Of a DNA stretch of 64,000 bases, positions 41,532 through 52,828 are shown in pieces. The DNA is taken from contig NZ_JODC01000014.1 in the NCBI RefSeq assembly GCF_000720765.1, forward strand, positions 124,001 through 188,000. Direction: 5' to 3'. Origin of the DNA: Streptomyces sp. NRRL S-646. GTDB taxonomy: Bacteria; Actinomycetota; Actinomycetes; Streptomycetales; Streptomycetaceae. Within the stretch, counting starts at the first letter, position 1. Every line of letters starts with the position of its first letter. The notes beneath the pieces are model-generated. The model did not search any database, was not told the DNA's origin, and saw nothing but the letters and a program-made list of their open reading frames with translations. Position numbers and translations under genes: made by a program.

Positions 41532-41977
41532 GCCCCCTCCAACGGGTCCGACGCGTCGGTGGTTACGACGCGGATGCGGATCGTGACCCTGTGTTTCCGG
41601 ACGGCACCGGCCCCGCGTGGTCCGGGCGGCGCTGGGGGTGCCCCGGGTGGTGAACTCGGCGACGCGCGCCCCTGAGTGCTTCGCTCCGCCTACTCCCGAT
41701 CGGTCTATGTCAAGTGAATCGCGTGGAGGCCACCGTGAGTTCATTCGAAGGGGTGGCGAATGGTGGCGTTTCTGGGATCGCCATGGCTGGACCAGTGATC
41801 GTAGGATTACTTTGAGTGCACGAGTCCTGGGGGCACATGCACTCGTGGGTATGCCGGAGGCAACTCGGCATCCCGTTCGAAGGGTGAGAACCGGCGGACG
41901 GGCAGCTGTATTTACCGGCATTCTGATAGGGCTTGGCGCACTCAGCGACAAGTGGTCTCAGGGATGGGGGCGTTCCA
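41532..41977. other. Intergenic region upstream of nsdA (446 bp)
   Basis: No gene is evident. GAGTGCA (41814-41820) repeats inverted as TGCACTC (41838-41844), and CACGAGT (41819-41825) as ACTCGTG (41841-41847). The two dyads interlock around CCTGGGGGCAC. These and the AT-richer stretch 41790-41815 (GTAGGATTACTTTG) probably hold the nsdA promoter and a control site. Confidence 0.4.
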
Positions 41978-43468
41978 GTGAGCGGCAACGGCGGAAGCGG
42001 GACGACCGCGACCAGCACGGACAAGCGCCCCAACGAGTTGCTCACGTCCTGGTTCGTGCGCAGCGGCTGGTCGAAGGGCGAACTGGCCCGTCAAGTCAAC
42101 CGCAGGGCGCGCCAGTTGGGTGCCAATCACATCTCCACGGACACCTCCCGGGTGCGCCGCTGGCTGGACGGCGAGAACCCCCGCGAGCCGATCCCCAGGA
42201 TCCTGTCCGAGCTGTTCTCCGAGCGCTTCGGCTGCGTGGTCTCCGTCGAGGACATCGGCCTGCGCACGGCCCGTCAGTCACCCTCCGTGTCCGGCGTCGA
42301 CCTGCCCTGGACGGGCCCGCAGACAGTGGCTCTGCTCAGCGAGTTCTCGCGCAGCGACCTGATGCTGGCGCGGCGCGGCTTCCTCGGTACCTCGCTGGCC
42401 CTGTCCGCGGGCCCGTCCCTCATCGAGCCCATGCAGCGCTGGCTGGTGCCCTCGCCCCAGGCTCCGCAGCCGGAGCCGGAGCCGGAGCCGTCGGCCGCGC
42501 CCCGTCGGCCCGGCCGGCTCTCCAAGCCCGAGCTGGACCTCCTGGAGTCCACGACGGTGATGTTCCGGCAGTGGGACGCCCAGTGCGGCGGCGGCCTGCG
42601 CCGCAAGGCGGTCGTCGGCCAGCTGCATGAGGTGACGGACCTCCTCCAGGAGCCCCAGCCGGAGACCACCACCAGGAAGCTGTTCAAGGTCGCCGGGGAG
42701 CTTGCGGAGCTGGCCGGCTGGATGTCGTACGACGTCGGGCTCCAGCCGACCGCCCAGAAGTACTTCGTCCTCGCCCTGCACGCCGCCAAGGAGGCGGGCG
42801 ACAAGCCGCTCGGCTCGTACATCCTCTCCAGCATGAGCCGCCAGATGATCCACCTCGGCAGGCCCGACGACGCGCTGGAACTGATCCACCTCGCGCAGTA
42901 CGGCAGCCGGGACTGCGCGAGCCCCCGCACCCAGTCGATGCTGTATGCGATGGAGGCCCGCGCCTACGCCAACATGGGGCAGCCCGGCAAGTGCAAGCGG
43001 GCCGTCCGGATGGCCGAGGACACCTTCGCGGACGTGGACGAGTGGGACGACCCGGACCCCGACTGGATCCGCTTCTTCTCCGAGGCCGAGCTGCACGGCG
43101 AGAACAGCCACTCCTACCGCGACCTCGCCTACGTCGCGGGCCGCAGCCCCACCTACGCGTCCCTGGCCGAGCCCGTGATGCAGCAGGCCGTAGAGCTCTT
43201 CTCCCGGGACACCGAGCACCAGCGCTCGTATGCACTGAACCTGATCGGCATGGCCACGGTGCACCTGCTGCAGCGTGAGCCCGAGCGGAGTGCGGTGCTG
43301 GCCGAGCAGGCCATGCACATCGCCAAGAAGGTCCGCTCCGAGCGCGTGAACACTCGTATTCGAAAGACGGTCGACACGGCCGTACGCGATTTCGGGGACC
43401 TCGCCGAGATCGTGGACCTCACCGAGAAGCTCGCCGTCGAGCTCCCGGAGACCGCCGAGGCGGTCTGA
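41978..43468 (+). CDS. nsdA: NsdA, negative regulator of sporulation and antibiotic production (TPR-type)
   Basis: The 496-residue protein has an N-terminal helical DNA-binding-like part (LLTSWFVRSGWSKGELARQV, HISTDTSRVRRWLDGENP). A Pro/Glu-rich linker PQPEPEPEPSAAPRRPGR lies around residue 170, and a long TPR-like array follows (AAKEAGDKPLGSYILSSMSR, ALELIHLAQYGSRDCA). This matches NsdA (SCO5582). Its loss in S. coelicolor increases antibiotic and spore formation, according to published work I recall. GTG 41978 is chosen; upstream codons lack similarity. Confidence 0.9.
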   Translation: MSGNGGSGTTATSTDKRPNELLTSWFVRSGWSKGELARQVNRRARQLGANHISTDTSRVRRWLDGENPREPIPRILSELFSERFGCVVSVEDIGLRTARQSPSVSGVDLPWTGPQTVALLSEFSRSDLMLARRGFLGTSLALSAGPSLIEPMQRWLVPSPQAPQPEPEPEPSAAPRRPGRLSKPELDLLESTTVMFRQWDAQCGGGLRRKAVVGQLHEVTDLLQEPQPETTTRKLFKVAGELAELAGWMSYDVGLQPTAQKYFVLALHAAKEAGDKPLGSYILSSMSRQMIHLGRPDDALELIHLAQYGSRDCASPRTQSMLYAMEARAYANMGQPGKCKRAVRMAEDTFADVDEWDDPDPDWIRFFSEAELHGENSHSYRDLAYVAGRSPTYASLAEPVMQQAVELFSRDTEHQRSYALNLIGMATVHLLQREPERSAVLAEQAMHIAKKVRSERVNTRIRKTVDTAVRDFGDLAEIVDLTEKLAVELPETAEAV

Positions 43469-43783
43469 AATCCCTTGACCCCGGTCACGGCCGGCCCTCC
43501 CGAACTGCCCGACTCGGCTCCCCCCATGCCAGGTCATCGGAAGGCCGCCCGTGGCCGGTTTTCTTCCTCGGTGAAGGTTGCGCCACGATAACGATGAACT
43601 CACCCGACATCCGGCAGTTCATCGAGGCGTAACACACGGGGCGCCTTCGTCACGGCGGCGAAACAACGAGGGGCTTCCAACGAAACCGCGCTGCGCCAAT
43701 CTCATGGCGCATAACCGGCCCACCCCTCATGACCGCTTCAGGCTTCGCCCGCACGGGGCCGTACCAACGACGAGGAGACGCCG
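43469..43783. other. Intergenic/promoter region upstream of amtB (315 bp)
   Basis: The region separates nsdA from amtB and holds the GlnR-type site described at 43649. I see no small gene that I would support. The amtB RBS GACGAGGAGA lies just before its start. Confidence 0.5.
43649..43664 (+). promoter_or_regulatory. Candidate GlnR box upstream of amtB
   Basis: GTCAC (43649-43653), a six-base spacer and GAAAC (43660-43664) match one half of the GlnR consensus gTnAc-n6-GaAAc. GTAAC (43629-43633) upstream matches another a-site, but its b-site is poor and the spacing is two bases off. The amtB-glnK-glnD operon is the best known GlnR target in Streptomyces. Confidence 0.6.
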
Positions 43784-45456
<1,673 letters not shown>

Positions 45457-45484
45457 CAGAAGAAGTAAGGACAGGAGCTGCTGG

Positions 45485-47932
45485 GTGTCGAGCACGGACG
45501 TGCACAAGGAAGCGGAAGACTCGGGACCCAGCGGCTACGCGGCGGCCCGGCTGCACCTCCTCACCGAGGGGGCGCAGTCCGGGCCGCCGCGCCGTACAGC
45601 CCTGTCCGGGCTGACGGACGACTGGCTGACGGGCCTGTTCGCCGCGGGCGCCGAGGGACTGCGCGGGGTCTCCCTGGTCGCCGTCGGCGGCTACGGCCGC
45701 GGTGAGCTCTCCCCACGCAGCGACCTGGATCTGCTCCTCCTCCACGACGGCAGCGACACCACGGCGGTCGCCGCCCTGGCCGACCGCATCTGGTACCCCG
45801 TGTGGGACCTGGGCCTCGCCCTCGACCACTCGGTCCGCACCCCCGCCGAGGCCCGCAAGACGGCCGCAGAGGATCTGAAAGTTCAACTCGGTCTCCTGGA
45901 CGCCCGCCACATCGCCGGTGACCTGGGCCTGACGGCCGGTCTGCGGACGGCCGTCCTCGCCGACTGGCGCAACCAGGCGCCGAAACGTCTCCCCGAACTC
46001 CAGGAGCTGTGCGCCGAGCGCGCCGAACGCCAGGGGGAGCTGCAGTACCTGCTGGAGCCGGACCTGAAGGAGGCCCGCGGCGGTCTGCGCGACGCCACCA
46101 CCCTGCGCGCCGTCGCCGCCTCCTGGCTGGCCGACGCCCCGCGCGAGGGCCTCGACGACGCCCGGCGCCGGCTGCTCGACGTGCGCGACGCGCTGCACCT
46201 GACGACGGGGCGTGCGACCGACCGGCTCGCCCTGCAGGAGCAGGACCAGGTCGCCGCCGAGCTCGGCCTGCTCGACGCCGACACGCTGCTGCGGCAGGTG
46301 TACGAGGCGGCGCGGGTCATCTCGTACGCCAGTGATGTCACCTGGCGCGAAGTGGCGCGCGTGCTGCGGTCGCGCGCCGTGCGGCCGCGGCTGCGCGCCA
46401 TGCTGGGCGGCGGAAAGCCCGTCCCCGAGCGCTCCCCGCTGGCCGAGGGCGTGGTCGAGCAGGACGGCGAGGTGGTGCTCGCCCGTGCCGCGCGCCCCGA
46501 GCGCGACCCCGTGCTGCCACTGCGCGCCGCGGCCGCCGCCGCGCAGGCCGGCCTCCCGCTCTCCCTGCACGCCGTCCGGCGCATGGCGGCGACCGTACGC
46601 CCCCTGCCGACGCCCTGGCCCGCCGAGGCCCGCGAACAGCTGGTCACCCTGCTCGGCTCCGGGCACCCCACCATCGACGTCTGGGAGGCGCTGGAGGCGG
46701 AGGGCCTGATCACACGGCTGCTTCCGGACTGGGAGCGGGTGCGCTGCCGCCCGCAGCGCAACGCCGTCCACATCTGGACCGTCGACCGGCACCTGATCGA
46801 GACCGCCGTACGCGCCTCCGAGTTCACCCGGCGCGTCCACCGGCCCGACCTGCTCCTGGTCGCCGCGCTGCTGCACGACATCGGCAAGGGCTGGCCCGGC
46901 GACCACTCGGTGGCCGGCGAGATCATCGCCAAGGACGTGGCCGCCCGTATCGGCTTCGACCGCGACGACGTGGCCGTGCTCTCCACCCTCGTACTCCACC
47001 ACCTGCTGCTGGTCGAGACGGCCACCCGCCGCGACCTGGAGGACCCGGCCACCGTCCGCTCGGTCGCGGAGGCGGTCGGCTCGCAGTCCACCCTGGAGCT
47101 GCTGCACGCGCTGACCGAGGCGGACGCCCTGGCCACCGGGCCGGCCGCCTGGTCGTCCTGGCGCGCTTCGCTCGTCGCGGACCTGGTGAAGCGGGTTGCC
47201 GCCGTCCTCGCCGGGGACGTCCTCGACGAGCCCGAGGCCGCCGCGCCCACTGCCGAGCAGGAGCGGCTCGCCATCGAGGCGGTCGCCACCGGCAGCCCGG
47301 TGCTGTCCCTGCGCGCGCAGACCGAGCCGCCGACGGAGGAACAGCCGTCCGGCGACCCGGAGCCGCTCGGCGTCGAGCTTCTCATCGCCGTACCGGACCA
47401 GGAGGGCGTGCTGCCCGCGGTGGCCGGCGTCCTCGCCATGCACCGGCTGACGGTCCGTACCGCCGAATTGCGCACCCTGGACCTGCCGGACGGCGTCGAG
47501 GGCTCGGTCCTGCTGCTGAACTGGCGGGTCGCCGCCGAGTACGGTTCGCTGCCCCAGGCGGCCCGGCTGCGGGCGGATCTCGTACGGGCGCTGGACGGGT
47601 CCCTGGACATCGCCGGACGCCTCGCCGAACGTGACGCCGCCTATCCGCGCCGCCGCGGAGTCGTGGCGCCGCCACCCAGGGTGACGGTCGCCCCGGCCGC
47701 GTCCCGGCTGGCCACGGTGATCGAGGTGCGGGCGCAGGACGCCCCCGCCCTGCTGTTCCGGATCGGGCGGGCCCTGGAGGACGCGAGCGTACGGGTGCGC
47801 AGCGCGCACGTCTCCACGCTGGGCGCGAACGCCGTGGACGCCTTCTACGTGACCGGCCCCGAGGGTGCGCCCCTGCCGGGCGACGAGGCGGCTGCCGTGG
47901 CGCGCAAGCTGGAGGAGACCCTGCGCGGGTGA
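45485..47932 (+). CDS. glnD: PII nucleotidyltransferase/hydrolase GlnD
   Basis: The 815-residue enzyme modifies and demodifies GlnK; in actinobacteria this is adenylylation. The nucleotidyltransferase motif GGYGRGELSPRSDLDLLLLH is at ~residues 70-90. The HD domain is LLVAALLHDIGKGWPGDHSV (~residues 455-475), with HHLLLVETATRRDLEDP next. Two ACT domains lie at the C-terminus (LIAVPDQEGVLPAVAGVLAM; VIEVRAQDAPALLFRIGRAL). GTG 45485 follows ACAGGAGCTG. A decayed, in-frame duplicate of its last ~40 codons follows the stop codon. Confidence 0.95.
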   Translation: MSSTDVHKEAEDSGPSGYAAARLHLLTEGAQSGPPRRTALSGLTDDWLTGLFAAGAEGLRGVSLVAVGGYGRGELSPRSDLDLLLLHDGSDTTAVAALADRIWYPVWDLGLALDHSVRTPAEARKTAAEDLKVQLGLLDARHIAGDLGLTAGLRTAVLADWRNQAPKRLPELQELCAERAERQGELQYLLEPDLKEARGGLRDATTLRAVAASWLADAPREGLDDARRRLLDVRDALHLTTGRATDRLALQEQDQVAAELGLLDADTLLRQVYEAARVISYASDVTWREVARVLRSRAVRPRLRAMLGGGKPVPERSPLAEGVVEQDGEVVLARAARPERDPVLPLRAAAAAAQAGLPLSLHAVRRMAATVRPLPTPWPAEAREQLVTLLGSGHPTIDVWEALEAEGLITRLLPDWERVRCRPQRNAVHIWTVDRHLIETAVRASEFTRRVHRPDLLLVAALLHDIGKGWPGDHSVAGEIIAKDVAARIGFDRDDVAVLSTLVLHHLLLVETATRRDLEDPATVRSVAEAVGSQSTLELLHALTEADALATGPAAWSSWRASLVADLVKRVAAVLAGDVLDEPEAAAPTAEQERLAIEAVATGSPVLSLRAQTEPPTEEQPSGDPEPLGVELLIAVPDQEGVLPAVAGVLAMHRLTVRTAELRTLDLPDGVEGSVLLLNWRVAAEYGSLPQAARLRADLVRALDGSLDIAGRLAERDAAYPRRRGVVAPPPRVTVAPAASRLATVIEVRAQDAPALLFRIGRALEDASVRVRSAHVSTLGANAVDAFYVTGPEGAPLPGDEAAAVARKLEETLRG

Positions 47933-48060
47933 TCGGGCCTGGGTGTCCCCGCGGCGCTGGAGGCTGTCCGGGTTCCTGGGCCGGAGGGTGCGCCCCTGCC
48001 GGGCGACGAGGCGTCCGCTGTAGGGCGCGAGCTGGGAGAGACCTTGTGTGGGTGATCCGG
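47861..48060 (+). repeat. Partial tandem duplication of the glnD 3' end
   Basis: Bases 47861-47937 and 47984-48060 are diverged copies 123 bp apart, an exact multiple of three. The first encodes EGAPLPGDEAAAVARKLEE and the end of GlnD. The second, in the same frame beyond the TGA, reads EGAPLPGDEASAVGRELGE, TLCG and its own TGA. The ~50 bases between also resemble the preceding GlnD codons (GPEGAPL context). The frame has survived despite many substitutions. Confidence 0.85.
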
Positions 48061-48190
48061 CCAGGTGGGCTCGTCGGTGCCTGGTGCCGTCCCCGGCCGC
48101 TGTATGTACCGGGCGGGGACGATTGCCTTGCGTGTCCGGATACCCTGGAAGACGCTCACACTGCCACCGACCCCGAGGACCGACGCCGCC

Positions 48191-49744
48191 GTGTTCGATA
48201 CTCTCTCCGATCGCCTCTCAGCGACTTTCAAGAACCTGCGCGGCAAGGGACGGCTCTCCGAGGCGGACATCGACGCCACCGCGCGCGAGATCCGCATCGC
48301 GCTCCTCGAAGCGGACGTGGCGCTGCCCGTCGTGCGGACGTTCATCAAGAACGTCAAGGAGCGTGCCCTCGGCGCCGAGGTCTCCCGGGCGCTGAACCCC
48401 GCCCAGCAGGTCCTGAAGATCGTCAACGACGAGCTCGTCACCATCCTCGGCGGCGAGACCCGGCGGCTGCGCTTCGCCAAGCAGCCGCCCACCGTGATCA
48501 TGCTCGCGGGTCTGCAGGGTGCCGGTAAGACGACCCTTGCGGGCAAGCTCGGCCACTGGCTGAAGGAGCAGGGCCACTCGCCGCTGCTGGTCGCCGCCGA
48601 CCTCCAGCGCCCGAACGCCGTGAACCAGCTGAGCGTCGTCGCCGAGCGCGCGGGCGTGGCCGTCTTCGCACCCGAGCCGGGCAACGGCGTGGGCGACCCG
48701 GTCAAGGTCGCCAAGGACTCCATCGAGTTCGCGAAGGCCAAGGTCCACGACATCGTGATCGTGGACACCGCCGGCCGCCTGGGCATCGACCAGGACATGA
48801 TGCAGCAGGCCGCGGACATCCGGGACGCGGTCAGCCCGGACGAGATCCTCTTCGTCGTCGACGCGATGATCGGTCAGGACGCGGTCAACACCGCCGAGGC
48901 CTTCCGTGACGGCGTCGGCTTCGACGGCGTGGTGCTCTCCAAGCTCGACGGTGACGCCCGCGGTGGTGCGGCCCTGTCGATCCGGCAGATCACCGGCAAG
49001 CCGATCATGTTCGCCTCGAACGGCGAGAAGCTCGACGACTTCGACGCCTTCCACCCGGACCGGATGGCTTCCCGCATCCTCGACATGGGTGACCTGCTCA
49101 CCCTGATCGAGCAGGCGGAGAAGACGTTCAGCCAGGAAGAGGCCGAGAAGATGGCCTCCAAGCTGGCGTCCAAGAAGGGCCAGGACTTCACCCTGGACGA
49201 CTTCCTGGCCCAGATGGAGCAGGTCCGGAAGATGGGCAGCATCAGCAAGCTGCTCGGCATGCTCCCGGGCATGGGCCAGATCAAGGACCAGATCAACAAT
49301 CTGGACGAGCGGGACGTCGACCGCACGGCCGCCATCATCAAGTCGATGACCCCGGCCGAGCGCGCCGACGCCACGATCATCAACGGCTCGCGCCGCGCCC
49401 GTATCGCCAAGGGTTCCGGCGTCGAGGTCAGCGCGGTCAAGAACCTGGTCGAGCGGTTCTTCGAGGCCCGCAAGATGATGTCCCGCATGGCCCAGGGTGG
49501 CGGTATGCCGGGAATGCCCGGTATGCCGGGCATGGGCGGCGGCCCCGGCCGCTCCAAGAAGCAGCCGAAGAAGGCCAAGGGCAAGCAGCGCTCCGGCAAC
49601 CCGATGAAGCGCAAGCAGCAGGAGCAGGAGGAGGCCGAACGCCGGGCCGCCGCCGCTCAGGGCGGGAACGCCTTCGGTGTGCCGGGTCAGCAGGCTCCGC
49701 AGGACTTCGAGCTGCCGGACGAGTTCAAGAAGTTCATGGGCTGA
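48191..49744 (+). CDS. ffh: Signal recognition particle protein Ffh
   Basis: The 517-residue SRP54 homologue binds signal sequences and SRP RNA. The N domain is MFDTLSDRLSATFKNLRGKG onward. The G domain has LAGLQGAGKTTLAGKLGHWL, VAADLQRPNAVNQL, DTAGRLGID and SKLDGDARGGAA. The M domain is Met-rich (MASKLASKKGQDFT, KLLGMLPGMGQIKDQ, and MMSRMAQGGGMPGMPGMPGM). A Lys/Gln-rich C-terminal tail follows. GTG 48191 gives the standard N-terminus; the frame is open upstream. It works with FtsY at 39.6 kb. Confidence 0.97.
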   Translation: MFDTLSDRLSATFKNLRGKGRLSEADIDATAREIRIALLEADVALPVVRTFIKNVKERALGAEVSRALNPAQQVLKIVNDELVTILGGETRRLRFAKQPPTVIMLAGLQGAGKTTLAGKLGHWLKEQGHSPLLVAADLQRPNAVNQLSVVAERAGVAVFAPEPGNGVGDPVKVAKDSIEFAKAKVHDIVIVDTAGRLGIDQDMMQQAADIRDAVSPDEILFVVDAMIGQDAVNTAEAFRDGVGFDGVVLSKLDGDARGGAALSIRQITGKPIMFASNGEKLDDFDAFHPDRMASRILDMGDLLTLIEQAEKTFSQEEAEKMASKLASKKGQDFTLDDFLAQMEQVRKMGSISKLLGMLPGMGQIKDQINNLDERDVDRTAAIIKSMTPAERADATIINGSRRARIAKGSGVEVSAVKNLVERFFEARKMMSRMAQGGGMPGMPGMPGMGGGPGRSKKQPKKAKGKQRSGNPMKRKQQEQEEAERRAAAAQGGNAFGVPGQQAPQDFELPDEFKKFMG

Positions 49745-49794
49745 GTTCACCCTGTGCGCGTGCCAGGGGTGGGGTGTTGTCGTAACGTCCGCAT

Positions 49795-51732
49795 ATGACC
49801 AACCCCGCCCCGCCGCGCAAGTCGCCCGACCAGCCCTGGCGTACCGAGGGCACTCCCGAGGAGCCGCCCAGGCCGCCCGGTGGGCGGAAGATGCGCGGCG
49901 GCTGGTGGAGCCTGATCCTGACCGCGCTGGTCGTGTACCTGATCGCGAATCTGATCCTGTCGTTCTTCAACGAGGGCAACGAGCCGACGATTTCGTACAC
50001 CGAGTTCAGCAAGCAGGTCGACGCGGGCAATGTCAGCAAGATCTACGCCAAGGGCAATGCGATCCAGGGCCAGCTCAAGAAGGGGCAGAAGAGCCCGCAC
50101 GGCGGTGGCAAGTACACCAAGTTCAGCACCGAGCGGCCGACGTTCGCGAGCGACAAGATCTGGGACGACCTGACCAAGCACGACGTCACCGTCACGGCGG
50201 AACCGGTCGTCCAGCACCGCAGCTTTCTGGCCAATCTGCTGATCTCGCTGGCCCCGATGCTGCTGCTGATCGCGGTGTGGGTCTTCGTCGCGCGGCGGAT
50301 GAGCGCGGGGCTGGGCGGTGCGGGCGGGATGCTCGGCCGCAAGGCGCCGCCCAAGCCGGTCGAACTGGAGCCAGGCGCCACGCGCACGACCTTCGAGGAC
50401 GTGGCGGGCATCGACGAGGTCGAGGGCGAGCTCAACGATGTCGTCGACTTCCTGAAGAACCCGGATGCCTACCGCAGGATGGGCGCGAAGATGCCGCGGG
50501 GCGTGCTGCTCGCGGGCCCGCCCGGCACCGGAAAGACCCTCCTCGCACGTGCCGTCGCCGGTGAGGCGGGCGTGCCGTTCTTCTCGGCGTCGGCCTCCGA
50601 GTTCATCGAGATGATCGTCGGCGTCGGCGCCTCACGCGTGCGTGAGCTGTTCGCGGAGGCCCGCAAGGTGGCCCCGTCGATCATCTTCATCGACGAGATC
50701 GACACCATCGGGCGGGCCCGCGGCGGCGGCTCCGGCATGGGCGGCCACGACGAGCGCGAACAGACGCTGAACCAGATCCTCACCGAGATGGACGGCTTCT
50801 CCGGCTCGGAGGGCGTCATCGTCATCGCGGCCACCAACCGCGCCGACGTCCTGGACCCGGCCCTGACCCGCCCCGGCCGCTTCGACCGGGTGGTCATGGT
50901 CTCGCCCCCGGACCGCGGTGGCCGCGAGGCCATCCTGCAGATCCACACCCGCGAGATCCCGTTGTCGGAGGACGTCGACCTCGGCCAGGTCGCCCGTACG
51001 ACCCCCGGCATGACCGGCGCCGAACTGGCCAACCTCGCCAACGAGGCGGCCCTGCTCGCCGTCAAGCGCAAACAGGAGCGGGTGACCCAGACCGACCTCT
51101 CCGAGGCCCTGGAAAAGGTCCAACTGGGCGCCGAACGGCCGCTGGTGATGCCCGAGGAGGAGCGCCGCCGCACCGCCTACCACGAGAGCGGCCACGCCCT
51201 GCTCGGCATGCTCCAGCCCGGCGCCGACCCCGTCCGCAAGATCACCATCGTCCCGCGCGGCCGGGCCCTCGGCGTCACGCTCTCCACACCGGAGTCCGAC
51301 AAGTACGCGTACACCGAGGAGTACCTGCGCGGCCGCATCATCGGCGCGCTCGGCGGCATGGCGGCGGAACAGGTCGTCTACGGGGTCGTCACGACCGGCG
51401 CGGAGAACGACCTGGAGCAGGTCACCAACATCGCCCGCGGCATGGTCGCCCGCTGGGGCATGAGCGAGCGCGTCGGCCGCCTGTCCGCCCTCCCCGGCGA
51501 CGCCCAGCAGGCGTACGGCCTGGCCGCCGCCCCGCAGACCCTCGACGTGATCGACGGCGAGATGCGCCGGATCGTCGACGAGTGCTACGAGGAGGCGTGC
51601 CGCAAGCTGAGCGACCACCGCGGCCAACTGGACGCCCTCGCCCAGGCCCTGCTGGAGCGGGAGACCCTGGAGGAGGCGGACGCGTACCGGATCGCAGGGA
51701 TCACCCGGTTGGCGAAGGTCGACGGCGCCTGA
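49795..51732 (+). CDS. ftsH: ATP-dependent zinc metalloprotease FtsH
   Basis: The 645-residue AAA+ membrane protease has a short Pro-rich cytoplasmic N-terminus. Two membrane spans follow ([20 protein letters not shown] at ~35-57; [20 protein letters not shown] at ~142-163). Walker A is [20 protein letters not shown], Walker B is [15 protein letters not shown], with the arginine finger region RPGRFDRVV. The zinc site is HESGH (HExxH, ~residue 462), with a downstream Asp in [11 protein letters not shown]. It degrades unassembled membrane proteins. A second ftsH is usual in Streptomyces; this copy corresponds to the one after ffh. Confidence 0.95.
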   Translation: MTNPAPPRKSPDQPWRTEGTPEEPPRPPGGRKMRGGWWSLILTALVVYLIANLILSFFNEGNEPTISYTEFSKQVDAGNVSKIYAKGNAIQGQLKKGQKSPHGGGKYTKFSTERPTFASDKIWDDLTKHDVTVTAEPVVQHRSFLANLLISLAPMLLLIAVWVFVARRMSAGLGGAGGMLGRKAPPKPVELEPGATRTTFEDVAGIDEVEGELNDVVDFLKNPDAYRRMGAKMPRGVLLAGPPGTGKTLLARAVAGEAGVPFFSASASEFIEMIVGVGASRVRELFAEARKVAPSIIFIDEIDTIGRARGGGSGMGGHDEREQTLNQILTEMDGFSGSEGVIVIAATNRADVLDPALTRPGRFDRVVMVSPPDRGGREAILQIHTREIPLSEDVDLGQVARTTPGMTGAELANLANEAALLAVKRKQERVTQTDLSEALEKVQLGAERPLVMPEEERRRTAYHESGHALLGMLQPGADPVRKITIVPRGRALGVTLSTPESDKYAYTEEYLRGRIIGALGGMAAEQVVYGVVTTGAENDLEQVTNIARGMVARWGMSERVGRLSALPGDAQQAYGLAAAPQTLDVIDGEMRRIVDECYEEACRKLSDHRGQLDALAQALLERETLEEADAYRIAGITRLAKVDGA

Positions 51733-51759
51733 GGTGTACGTGGTCCAGGCGTACGGGGC

Positions 51760-52629
51760 CTAGGGGGTACGGGCGATCAGGTACCGGAACACGTTCGGCA
51801 TCCACACCGTGCCGTCCCGGCGCTGATACGGGTGCAGGGCCTCGGCCAGTTCCTTGTCGACCTGCGCCTGGTCCGTCGCCGAGATCGCCGCGTCGAACAG
51901 GCCCGTCGACAGCAGACCTCGTAGCGCGCTGTCCATGCCGGCGTACCCGAACGGGCAGGCGACCCGCCCTGAGCCGTCGGGCTTCAGACCCGCCCGCTGG
52001 GCGACCTCCTCGAGGTCGTCGCGAAGGGCGGGGCGCCAACTGCCCGGGCTGCGCAGCGGATCCGCCAGCCTGGTGGCCACCCGCAGCACGGACGACGTGG
52101 TGCAACGTTCCGGCGGACCCCAGCCGGCGAGCACCACGGGCGCCCCGTGCCCGGCGAGCGGTGTCGCTGCCTGCAGCAGCCCGCCGAGCCCCTCCGAGTC
52201 GCCCGCCAGACACCCGATCGGCTCGAAAGCCGTCACCAGGGTGAACGCGGGCGTCTCCGCGTCGCCCGCGGCCGTGATGTCCCCGGGCGAGCCGTCGACG
52301 ACCCGGGTGCCTGCACGCGCGCGCGTGCCCCACCCGTCCGGGAGCAGCCGCTCCCGCGCGAGGGCCAGCCGTTCGGGGGAGGAGTGGTCGACACCGGTGA
52401 CCGCCGCCGCGCCTCTTGAGGCCGCCATCAGAAGGGCCAGCCCGCTGCCGCAGCCGAGGCCCAACAACCGTGTGCCGGGGCCCACTTCCAGTCGCTCGTA
52501 GACGGCCTCGTAGAGCGGGACCAGCATCCGCTCCTGGATCTCGGACCAGTCACGCGCGCGTGCACACAGGTCCACACGGGGCGCCTGGCCCGTAGGGGAC
52601 GGGTGCTGCCGCACGAGCGTAGGTGTCAT
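51760..52629 (-). CDS. SAM-dependent methyltransferase (class I)
   Basis: The 289-residue protein has the SAM site LEVGPGTRLLGLGCGSGLAL (motif I, ~residues 47-66), the acidic VTGVDHSSPERLALARERLL and a post-motif FTLVTAFEPIGCL. There is no target-recognition motif I can name. The C-terminal part (DDLEEVAQRAGLKPDGSGRV) resembles small-molecule methyltransferases of Streptomyces. ATG 52629 is the likely start. It is divergent from proS (~200 bp apart) and convergent with ftsH. Substrate unknown. Confidence 0.75.
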   Translation of the reverse strand: MTPTLVRQHPSPTGQAPRVDLCARARDWSEIQERMLVPLYEAVYERLEVGPGTRLLGLGCGSGLALLMAASRGAAAVTGVDHSSPERLALARERLLPDGWGTRARAGTRVVDGSPGDITAAGDAETPAFTLVTAFEPIGCLAGDSEGLGGLLQAATPLAGHGAPVVLAGWGPPERCTTSSVLRVATRLADPLRSPGSWRPALRDDLEEVAQRAGLKPDGSGRVACPFGYAGMDSALRGLLSTGLFDAAISATDQAQVDKELAEALHPYQRRDGTVWMPNVFRYLIARTP

Positions 52630-52828
52630 GTAAAGCGCCCCAATCCGCCGAGAGTTGCCCCTGTACCCGATTCCATGGCCCCCGTGACGTGCGCTCGCAC
52701 TCCCCCCGTATGCCAGATAACTCCGCACTCGACCGCTCGTCCAGGGGTAGTGGGGCCCGGCTTGTGGGTTGCATATGCGGGCGAAAAGAATTCACATCCC
52801 GGCAACGTGGGCCCCTACCATCGCGCCC

